Positions 6,692 through 12,841 of a stretch of 16,374 nucleotides of DNA are shown piece by piece. How positions within the stretch are numbered: the stretch's first letter is position 1; every line of letters starts with the position of its first letter. Source of the stretch: Deltaproteobacteria bacterium (GTDB lineage Bacteria > Bdellovibrionota > UBA1018 > UBA923). The stretch is taken from contig JACQAW010000235.1 in NCBI GenBank assembly GCA_016194725.1, positions 1 to 16,374 on the forward strand, in the 5' to 3' direction. A program made the translations under genes and the position numbers. The notes beneath the pieces were generated by a model that saw nothing but the letters and a program-made list of their open reading frames with translations, was not told the origin of the DNA and searched no databases.

Positions 6692-8081
6692 GGTAACCAT
6701 CTACCTGATCTGCTCGTTTGCAATCGGGTCGATTCCCTTTGGCTGGATTATCGCGCGACTCTGGGGGGTGGCGGATATTCGCAAAGAGGGCAGCACGAAC
6801 GTAGGCGCCACCAATGTCGTACGTACCGCGGGCGTGGTACCGGGCGCACTCACCTTTCTGCTCGACTTCGCCAAAGGCATCGTGCCCATGATTTACCTGC
6901 CAGACCCGGTCATCTGGTATGGGCTGGCCGCGGTGCTGGGCCACTGTTTTTCACCCTTTCTTTCTTTTCGCGGCGGCAAGGGCGTGTCGACCACGCTGGG
7001 TACGCTTGTCGCTTTCAACCCGTGGCTCGGGGGCGCAAGCATCTTGATTTACGGCGTGACCCTGGGGGTGACTCGCGTTTCTGCCATTGGGTCGCTGTTT
7101 GCGATGCTTACGGCCGTATGTGGTGCGCTGATTTTCACGTCATCTGACGCTGCCAAGCTTGCCATAACTCTCATGGTGCTCGTCGTTCTTTCGCGCCACC
7201 GCGACAACTGGACCAAGCTGCTTACTCCAACCTTGGCCATTCTGCTTGCTGCTGTTTCAGCGCTGGCCTGGCCGGCTCACCGCGCCCAGGCCGCGCTTAT
7301 GGATTTTCGCGGCAAGGAAGTCGCGGTCAACACCAGGCCCGCGCGCATCGCCGCGCTTATTCCAAGCCTTGCCGAAGCGGTCATCGACCTGGGCGCGGGC
7401 GAAAGACTGGTCGCCGCACCCGACTATTCGCGCCTGCCCCCGACGCTCAAGAACGTTTCCAAACTTGGCGCTTACAACTCCATATCGGCAGAAGTGGTGT
7501 ATGCGGCTCATCCCGACCTGGTCATCGCCAGCATGGATGGCAACGAAGCCAGCCTGATTGCCCAGCTCGAAAAGCTGGGGCTTAAAGTAATCACGGTAAA
7601 CACCCAGTCGCTGGCAGAAATCGTCCGCTCGATGGAAATCGTCGCCGCGGCAATTGGCGACCCCACGAACGCAAGGCTGCTTGGCCTGCGCAAAAGCCTG
7701 GCCGTTGCCACTCGTCCGCAAAAGCCGATGCATAACGTGTTCGTGCAAATCGGCTGGGAGCCCCTTGTCACGATAAGTCACGCGACTTACATCGATGAGC
7801 TGGTTCGGCTGGCTGGCGGCAGCAATATTTTCGAAACGGCACCCACGAAATACCCACGCCCCAACCCCGAAGAAGTGATTGCCTTGAACCCGGACGTCAT
7901 CATCATCTGCCGGCTTACCGATACCGGCGACGAAGCCGACCGGGCCCGCGATTTCTGGCTTCAGTTCAAGAAGCTTAAAGCCGTGAAAAGCGGCAGAGTC
8001 CACATCATGCCCGTTGATTGGCTCACCAAACCAGGGTTCAATCTCATGGAAGGCATGCGCGAACTTCGTCGAATCCTATGA
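6681..8081 (+). CDS. plsY-btuF: PlsY glycerol-3-phosphate acyltransferase fused in frame to a BtuF-like substrate-binding domain
   Basis: One uninterrupted 466-codon frame holds two proteins normally encoded separately. Residues 1-180 are a full set of PlsY motifs: GSIPFG (16-21), RKEGSTNVGATN (34-45), DFAKG (62-66), GHCFSPFLSFRGGKGVSTTLG (split 87-107) and the closing SRHRDN (171-176). PlsY makes lysophosphatidic acid from acyl-phosphate and glycerol-3-phosphate. Where PlsY usually ends, residues 181-204 form a signal-peptide-like segment with an AQA-A cut site. Residues 205-466 are a helical-backbone BtuF-type domain (IAALIPSLAEAVIDLGAGER, DYSRLPP, HPDLVIA, ELVRLAGGSNIF, NPDVIII), expected to bind cobalamin or a related corrinoid. 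There is no good internal start for the second part. PlsY ends in the cytoplasm, so the added segment would place BtuF in the periplasm. btuC-like and btuD-like genes follow with 4-nt overlaps. Confidence 0.88.
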   Translation: MLNEVTIYLICSFAIGSIPFGWIIARLWGVADIRKEGSTNVGATNVVRTAGVVPGALTFLLDFAKGIVPMIYLPDPVIWYGLAAVLGHCFSPFLSFRGGKGVSTTLGTLVAFNPWLGGASILIYGVTLGVTRVSAIGSLFAMLTAVCGALIFTSSDAAKLAITLMVLVVLSRHRDNWTKLLTPTLAILLAAVSALAWPAHRAQAALMDFRGKEVAVNTRPARIAALIPSLAEAVIDLGAGERLVAAPDYSRLPPTLKNVSKLGAYNSISAEVVYAAHPDLVIASMDGNEASLIAQLEKLGLKVITVNTQSLAEIVRSMEIVAAAIGDPTNARLLGLRKSLAVATRPQKPMHNVFVQIGWEPLVTISHATYIDELVRLAGGSNIFETAPTKYPRPNPEEVIALNPDVIIICRLTDTGDEADRARDFWLQFKKLKAVKSGRVHIMPVDWLTKPGFNLMEGMRELRRIL

Positions 8082-9034
8082 ATGCAAAAACAAAAAATAT
8101 CGCCGCGGCAGCGGTTTTAATTTTGCTCGGCGGAATTCTGCTTTCGTTGCGCGTGGGTGCCACTACCGAATACGACGAACAGATTCTGCTTCTGCTGCGC
8201 ATGCCACGCACTATAGCGGCAATCGCAGTGGGCGGCGGCCTGGCGGTGGCGGGCACCCTGATTCAGGCGAGCCTTGGAAATCCGCTGGCTGATCCGTATA
8301 CCATTGGCATCGCCTCGGCCGCAGCTCTGGGGGCCGTTATCGGCTCACTGTTCAAGGGGCATCCCATATTGGGCTCGGGAGTGTTTGCCTTCCTGTTCTC
8401 GATGGGCGGCCTGACCATGCTCTCGATCTGGCTGCGCCGAAGTTTTCGCCATGCCACCGAGGTACTCCTGGCGGGCGTGGTCGTGGGCTTTTTCTTTACG
8501 GCATTGGCATCGCTGGTCATGGCCATGAACGACCCGGCCATGTGGTCGTCTTCCGTGGTCTGGCTCATGGGCGCGCTAGGCCGCCTTTCACTGGCCGAAT
8601 CGGTCACCAGCCTATTGCTGATGCTGATTATCTCGACGGTGGGCTGGTTTCATTGGAAGCCGCTCGACCTCATCGCCATCGACGAAACCAGCGCCGAAAG
8701 CTCGGGCGTGGACGTGGCCATGTTTCGCAAAAGAATTTTTTTCATGATCGCCCTCATGACGGCAATTTGCGTTTCGACCAGCGGGGTGATCGGGTTTTTA
8801 GGGCTAATCGTGCCCCACGCCTTGCGGCGCCTGGGAATTCGCGGGCACTTTCTGCTGATTCCTTTTTCTTTCGTTTCGGGAGCTGGCTTTTTGCTTTGCT
8901 CGGACGTGTTTGCGCGGGTCGTGGCCCGCCCTTCTGAAATTCCGGTGGGCGTGGTGCTGGCCCTAATCGGGGCACCAGCCTTTTTAGTGCTGGCCCGCTC
9001 CAAAATTTCAAGCAACCCGAGTTCGGCGTTATGA
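8078..9034 (+). CDS. btuC: Cobalamin-type ABC transporter permease (FecCD/BtuC family)
   Basis: The 318-residue inner-membrane permease has about nine or ten hydrophobic segments and would form the homodimeric channel for a corrinoid or siderophore importer. FecCD-family motifs are clear: RMPRTIAAIAVGGGLAVAG (41-59), QASLGNPLADPYTIGI (63-78), the coupling-helix region near IDETSAESSGVDV (201-213), and GVIGFLGLIVPHALRRLG (236-253) with RPSEIPVGV near the end. The ATG at 8078 overlaps the stop of the fused plsY-btuF gene (ATGA), so I preferred it to an upstream in-frame ATG at 8018 that would lie inside that gene. Substrate is inferred from the BtuF-like domain just upstream; heme or Fe-siderophore import by the same family cannot be excluded. 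Confidence 0.93.
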   Translation: MNAKTKNIAAAAVLILLGGILLSLRVGATTEYDEQILLLLRMPRTIAAIAVGGGLAVAGTLIQASLGNPLADPYTIGIASAAALGAVIGSLFKGHPILGSGVFAFLFSMGGLTMLSIWLRRSFRHATEVLLAGVVVGFFFTALASLVMAMNDPAMWSSSVVWLMGALGRLSLAESVTSLLLMLIISTVGWFHWKPLDLIAIDETSAESSGVDVAMFRKRIFFMIALMTAICVSTSGVIGFLGLIVPHALRRLGIRGHFLLIPFSFVSGAGFLLCSDVFARVVARPSEIPVGVVLALIGAPAFLVLARSKISSNPSSAL

Positions 9035-9819
9035 GACTTGTTGCACGCGACGTGGGCTTTCAATATCGCATCGGTGGACGCAACATCCTGGCCGGGTTGA
9101 ACTTCACCGCCGAGCCCGGGTCCTACTGGTGTGTAGCCGGCCCCAATGGCTCCGGCAAATCGACATTTCTGAAAGCCGCGGCGGGCCTGCTGCCCAGCGC
9201 TGACGTTACGGGCGATCTGCTCTGGAACGACAAACCCATCGTGCAATGGACCCGGCTCGAGCTGGCTCGCAACATCGCCTTTGTTCCCGGAAATTTAAAG
9301 TCTCATTTCCCCATCAGCGTGTCCGATTTCGTATTGCAGGGAAGATACGCCCGCTCGGAATCTTTTTGGGCCCAGCCCACCAGCTCTGACTCGAATATCG
9401 CTGCAGCGAGCATCGAGCGGGTTGGAATATCGTCCCTGAGCGATTCCCTGATCGGTGAAATTTCGGCAGGCGAAGCCCAGCTGGCATTGATTGCGCGCGC
9501 GTTGACCCAGGAGCCCAAGATATTGATTCTGGACGAGGCCACGGCCAATCTTGACCTGCGCTATCAGCTCAGGGTGTTCGAGCTGGTCAAAGGGCTGAAC
9601 AAGCAGGGCATTACCATTTTTCTGGTCAGCCATGACCTCAATATCGCCGCCGAGTTCTGTCCGAATGTCTTGTGGATGAACGATGGAACCGTTTATCTTC
9701 AGGGTCCCATGGCCGATACGCTGACCAACGAACTGATGACCGACCTGTATGGCATTGAGGGCAAAATCGAAGTGGGCAAAAATCCGTTTACAGGCAAATC
9801 CAAGGTCTTCTGGAAGTAG
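9031..9819 (+). CDS. btuD: Cobalamin-type ABC transporter ATPase with non-canonical Q-loop
   Basis: The 262-residue ABC ATPase would drive the adjacent permease from the cytoplasmic side. Visible motifs: Walker A GPNGSGKST (37-45), the signature ISAGE (144-148), Walker B ILILDE (164-169) with catalytic Glu169, the D-loop NLD (173-175) and the H-loop His201 (LVSHD). It resembles FecE/HmuV/BtuD proteins. The Q-loop is unusual: where relatives read VPQ, this protein reads FVPGNLKS, with Gly87 in place of glutamine. It starts within the permease stop codon (ATGA, 4 nt overlap) and is the last gene of the plus-strand run, ending 6 bases before the convergent outer-membrane protein gene. The symbol rests on context with BtuF and BtuC. 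Confidence 0.92.
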   Translation: MRLVARDVGFQYRIGGRNILAGLNFTAEPGSYWCVAGPNGSGKSTFLKAAAGLLPSADVTGDLLWNDKPIVQWTRLELARNIAFVPGNLKSHFPISVSDFVLQGRYARSESFWAQPTSSDSNIAAASIERVGISSLSDSLIGEISAGEAQLALIARALTQEPKILILDEATANLDLRYQLRVFELVKGLNKQGITIFLVSHDLNIAAEFCPNVLWMNDGTVYLQGPMADTLTNELMTDLYGIEGKIEVGKNPFTGKSKVFWK

Positions 9820-9825
9820 ACCGGC

Positions 9826-10671
9826 TCACATGTAGATGTCCATGGTCACGGCATGGTCAAAGCTGCGAACCGCCCCTTGGTGGCGATTCTGATAGCCATA
9901 GCTCAGACCGATCTTGGGACCTACCCAGCCGCCGCCAGCGCTCCAGCCCTTTTCAACGAAGCCGAACATACCGCCGCGCACGTAGATGTCGTCGGTTACC
10001 GCAATCTCGGCTCCACCCGAGTAAGTCGGAAAAGCTCCCGAGAAGTTCGAGAAATTCTCGACGGTATCGCCATAAAGCATCAGCTTCTTGTTGAACGTGA
10101 CCTTGACGCCACCGCCAAGCTGGCGCGGGCCAACGTACTGCTCATCCTGGACCTTGTGCCTGAGATTGTCGGCCGTCAGGCCAATTTGGACGGGAAGGGT
10201 GGTAACCGTGGGCGGCAACGCAATGCCCATCGACAGACCGCCTTCAAATCCTGAAATCTGCGCGCCCTGCGAGGCGACATTGTTTTTGCTGGTCGTAAAC
10301 CGTTTTACCGTCGTCCCAAAAGAAAGCCACTCCGTGGCCCTCTTGGCCAACGCCACATGTATTAAATCAAGGTCGGGACGGCGGGTGAACGATAGCCCTG
10401 CATTGACGTACTGGTTTTTACCATCGATAACAGAGACATTGAACAACCGGTTGTCCAATCCCGCCTGCGTTTGAGCATTGTTCAGCCAATTGAACGTGCC
10501 CGACACGGCCGAGGCGGCTTGGAAGCCCAGAAGACTAGGATTTAGCGTAATCGTATCATTGAGGAGTGCACCGCCCCGACCGGCTTGGGAAAGGCTAAGT
10601 GTTCGAGATGATTGAAAATCTAAGGCCCAAACGGTATTGGTGCACGCCAGAATAACAAGCCCGGCCGTCAA
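9826..10671 (-). CDS. Predicted outer-membrane beta-barrel protein, PorV/TraF-like
   Basis: About 281 residues from a TTG at 10671. After a hydrophobic leader (TAGLVILACTNTVWA, cut before LDF) comes an LSLSQAGRGGALLNDTITLN segment followed by PSLLGF. This resembles the GRGG-ALNPA opening of PorV, UPF0164 and conjugal TraF-type barrels. Alternating short strands rich in Gly and aromatics follow, ending in MDIYM, so an outer-membrane barrel is likely. The start is unclear: no ATG or GTG occurs in frame between the leader and the divergent DksA-type gene. TTG at 10671 has GGTGG seven bases upstream but leaves a leader without positive charge. The preceding codons (RYRSKVYPRGGFV) would make a better n-region, which hints at a rarer start codon. 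A longer frame reaches 11121 but lies antisense to the next gene. Ligand and function are unknown. Confidence 0.68.
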   Translation of the reverse strand: MTAGLVILACTNTVWALDFQSSRTLSLSQAGRGGALLNDTITLNPSLLGFQAASAVSGTFNWLNNAQTQAGLDNRLFNVSVIDGKNQYVNAGLSFTRRPDLDLIHVALAKRATEWLSFGTTVKRFTTSKNNVASQGAQISGFEGGLSMGIALPPTVTTLPVQIGLTADNLRHKVQDEQYVGPRQLGGGVKVTFNKKLMLYGDTVENFSNFSGAFPTYSGGAEIAVTDDIYVRGGMFGFVEKGWSAGGGWVGPKIGLSYGYQNRHQGAVRSFDHAVTMDIYM

Positions 10672-10734
10672 AACGAAGCCACCCCGGGGGTAGACTTTAC
10701 TTCGATAGCGCGCTGGGTTAAAGGTTAGCCGCTT

Positions 10735-11100
10735 ATGAATAAATTGAAACTCGAATACTTTCGCAAAGTTTTGCAAAACCAGTTGGCTGAGCTTCAGCGC
10801 GACACAAAAGAAACTGTTAATCAGATTAGCCATGATGATGAAGTCTACGCTGACTGGACTGACGTCGCAAGCGTCGAAACAGACAAGACTCTTCAATTGA
10901 AAATTCGCGACCGCGAGCGCATGCTGATGACGAAGATTGAAGAAGCCCTCCGCCGTATCGATGATGGCAGTTTCGGTGAGTGCGAACGCTGTGGCGATGA
11001 AATCGCCGAACCACGGCTCAAGGCACGGCCCGTAACAACGCTTTGCATCGATTGTAAGTCTGAGCTCGAGGGTGCCGAACACCGCTATCGGTTTGCATGA
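10735..11100 (+). CDS. DksA/TraR-family zinc-finger transcriptional regulator
   Basis: The 121-residue cytoplasmic protein has the DksA layout: a coiled-coil hairpin (about residues 1-75) whose tip carries D40-W-T-D43-V-A45, matching the DxxDxA motif that reaches the RNA polymerase active site, then RDRERMLMTKIEEALRRID, and a four-cysteine zinc finger (C83, C86, C104, C107). E. coli DksA is about 150 residues; this one lacks most of the N-terminal extension and is closer in size to the short members. It probably tunes RNA polymerase, perhaps with ppGpp. It lies 35 nt before galU on the same strand and is divergent from the barrel-protein gene. Several short DksA-like paralogues can coexist in one genome, so I do not assign dksA itself. 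Confidence 0.88.
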   Translation: MNKLKLEYFRKVLQNQLAELQRDTKETVNQISHDDEVYADWTDVASVETDKTLQLKIRDRERMLMTKIEEALRRIDDGSFGECERCGDEIAEPRLKARPVTTLCIDCKSELEGAEHRYRFA

Positions 11101-11105
11101 CCTAG

Positions 11106-11124
11106 GCGGTGGTACAACCACTGC
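11106..11124. promoter_or_regulatory. Dyad/hairpin between the DksA-type gene and galU
   Basis: The bases 11106-11113 pair with 11117-11124 around an ACA loop (8 pairs, one G-U). The core GTGGT-ACA-ACCAC contains TGGTnnnACCA, the pattern bound by FadR-subfamily GntR regulators. It ends three bases before the galU ribosome binding site (AGGGG, 11127-11131). It could be a repressor operator or an RNA hairpin affecting galU translation. No T-run follows, so it is not a terminator. Confidence 0.45.
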
Positions 11125-11135
11125 ATAGGGGCGTC

Positions 11136-11999
11136 ATGAAAATCAGGAAAGCGGTAATTCCAGCGGCCGGATTGGGAACGCGTTTTCTTCCCGCAACAAA
11201 GTCGATTCCTAAAGAAATGATTCCGATCATCGATAAACCGATGATTCAGTACATTGTCGAGGAATGCGTCGGTGCGGGCATTGAAGACATCATTCTCATC
11301 ACCGCGAGGGGCAAAGACTCCATCGCTGACCATTTCGACCACTCGTTCGAGGTCGAAGAGACGCTGCGACGAAAGAAGAACGAAGAGCTGCTCGAAATGA
11401 CCGAGCGCGTCTCAAAAATGGCCAACATCATCTGCGTGCGCCAAAAAAATCCGATGGGGTTGGGTCACGCCGTCCTTACCGCCCGCCAGGTCGTGGGCGA
11501 CGAGCCCTTCGCTGTTTTGCTGGGCGACGACCTGATCGTCTCCGAAGTGCCCTGCATCAAGCAATGCATCGATGTATTCGACGAACGCGAGACCTCGGTC
11601 ATCGGCGTCATGAAGGTGCCGAAGAAAGACGTGTCGAAGTACGGAATCGTCGGCGGCAAAAAGATCAACGAAAAGCTGATGAAGGTATCCGAGATGATCG
11701 AAAAGCCGTCTCCTGAGAATGCTCCCTCCCAGCTTGCTTGCCCGGGGCGGTACGTGCTGACTCCGGAAATTTTCGAGCTTATCGCCGAAACCAAACCCGG
11801 CCGCGGCGGCGAAATTCAGCTCACCGACGCCCTGGCGCGCCTGGCAGTGCAAGACGGGCTATATGCGTATCTTTTTGATGGCAGACGCTATGATACTGGC
11901 GATAAGCTCGGATACATCGAAGCAACCGTGGCTTTTGCGCTCAAACGGCCCGACCTGGCCGAAGGCGTGCGAAAAATTCTTGCCGAGTACATGAACTAA
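11136..11999 (+). CDS. galU: UTP--glucose-1-phosphate uridylyltransferase
   Basis: The 287-residue cytoplasmic enzyme makes UDP-glucose from UTP and glucose-1-phosphate for LPS core, exopolysaccharide and envelope sugars. Bacterial GalU motifs: AAGLGTRFLPATKSIPKEM (10-28) for nucleotide binding, KPMIQYIVEE (34-43), GLGHAVL (108-114), the LLGDD metal site (128-132), EKP (189-191), GEIQLTD (225-231) and FDGRRYDTGDKLGY (247-260). The ATG at 11136 has GGGG four bases upstream and gives the usual MKIRKAVIPAAG start; a GTG at 11109 lies inside the preceding dyad and is rejected. It stands between the DksA-type gene and an exported unknown protein, 14 nt from the latter, suggesting co-transcription. 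Confidence 0.97.
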   Translation: MKIRKAVIPAAGLGTRFLPATKSIPKEMIPIIDKPMIQYIVEECVGAGIEDIILITARGKDSIADHFDHSFEVEETLRRKKNEELLEMTERVSKMANIICVRQKNPMGLGHAVLTARQVVGDEPFAVLLGDDLIVSEVPCIKQCIDVFDERETSVIGVMKVPKKDVSKYGIVGGKKINEKLMKVSEMIEKPSPENAPSQLACPGRYVLTPEIFELIAETKPGRGGEIQLTDALARLAVQDGLYAYLFDGRRYDTGDKLGYIEATVAFALKRPDLAEGVRKILAEYMN

Positions 12000-12013
12000 A
12001 CCGGAGGTAGCGC

Positions 12014-12841
12014 ATGACTGCTCTAGGCCTTTTCATCGCGATGGCATTTTCGGCACCGGTTGCCAGGGCGTACGTTCCACCGAGCTTTTTCATGATGCGC
12101 ATGCTGGGCCGCAAGCACGCCAACTTCGACGATGGCCGGTTTCGCAACAAGCTCACCTTTTACAAGAAGAACGGCGAAATCGCCTTCGTGCTTACCGAGT
12201 CGCTGGTGCTGAGCGACGCCGAGCATGCCAGCATCAAGCTAATCAATTCAGCGGGAAACGAGGTGGCTTCGCACACCCGCAAGCTGCTGGGAACCCGCCC
12301 GGGCGACACCGATCGCCCCGTGCCCTATGATTTGATATTCATCAAGGACGGCGCGAATATTTACGAGCATTTTCACGCGCTGGGCCTGCCGCTCAAAACA
12401 GAGGGTGCGCTTTACTCGGAAAAAGAAGGCGCAATGCCTTACAAGCCCGAAAGCGGCGTCGCGCTTGAGCGTTACGACAACCGCATCGCGGTGGTAATCG
12501 GCGATCGTACAAAAAAATTGGACGCGTACGCCTCAACGGCGCTTTGGATCGAGAAAGAAAGCTACCTGCCCATGCGTGCGGTATTTCCAACCGCGCCCGA
12601 GATGGGAATGGCCAGCGAGGCACTCGAGTTCCGCTTTTCGGCCTACGGCGTCTACAAGAATTTCCTCTATCCCCGCAACGTACAGGTACTGCGCGGAGGC
12701 TTGCTGTGGGCGAAAATCGAGACGCAGGATTTGCGTCCGTTTGGCAGCGCCGGCAAAGGCGAAGATGAGGGCCGGAAAAAAGAGGAGCCCGACGGCGACC
12801 TCAGGGAATTCATCGAAACGTATTTCAAATGGATACGGTAG
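12014..12841 (+). CDS. Exported protein of unknown function, possibly LolA-like fold
   Basis: The 275-residue product has a short signal peptide (MTALGLFIAMAFSAPVARA, cut before YVPP), so it should be periplasmic. GGAGG (12003-12007) six bases before the ATG supports the start. The mature part is rich in beta strands. A stretch near residues 175-225 (LWIEKESYLPMRAVF, then FRFSAYGVYKNFLYPRNVQV) recalls the way LolA-like lipoprotein-sorting and related proteins are built, but this is only an impression and no function is assigned. A charged linker (GKGEDEGRKKEEPDGDL, about 246-262) comes before the C-terminus. It lies 14 nt after galU and overlaps priA by 13 nt. Confidence 0.72.
   Translation: MTALGLFIAMAFSAPVARAYVPPSFFMMRMLGRKHANFDDGRFRNKLTFYKKNGEIAFVLTESLVLSDAEHASIKLINSAGNEVASHTRKLLGTRPGDTDRPVPYDLIFIKDGANIYEHFHALGLPLKTEGALYSEKEGAMPYKPESGVALERYDNRIAVVIGDRTKKLDAYASTALWIEKESYLPMRAVFPTAPEMGMASEALEFRFSAYGVYKNFLYPRNVQVLRGGLLWAKIETQDLRPFGSAGKGEDEGRKKEEPDGDLREFIETYFKWIR

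Noticed and set aside
7100..7330. Frameshift or hidden stop separating plsY from btuF
   Set aside because: I read all three plus frames through the junction. The PlsY frame continues directly into the BtuF frame without a shift, and no start codon with a ribosome binding site precedes the leader-like segment.
7257..8003. A 248-codon minus-strand frame opposite the BtuF domain
   Set aside because: No domain or ribosome binding site. The plus-strand frame has unmistakable BtuF motifs.
6500..8080. Cobalamin riboswitch ahead of the B12 transport genes
   Set aside because: There is no untranslated space and no B12-box-like sequence; the genes overlap each other.
9800..9840. Bidirectional terminator between the ATPase and the barrel-protein gene
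   Set aside because: Only six bases separate the two stop codons and no hairpin with a T-run is present.
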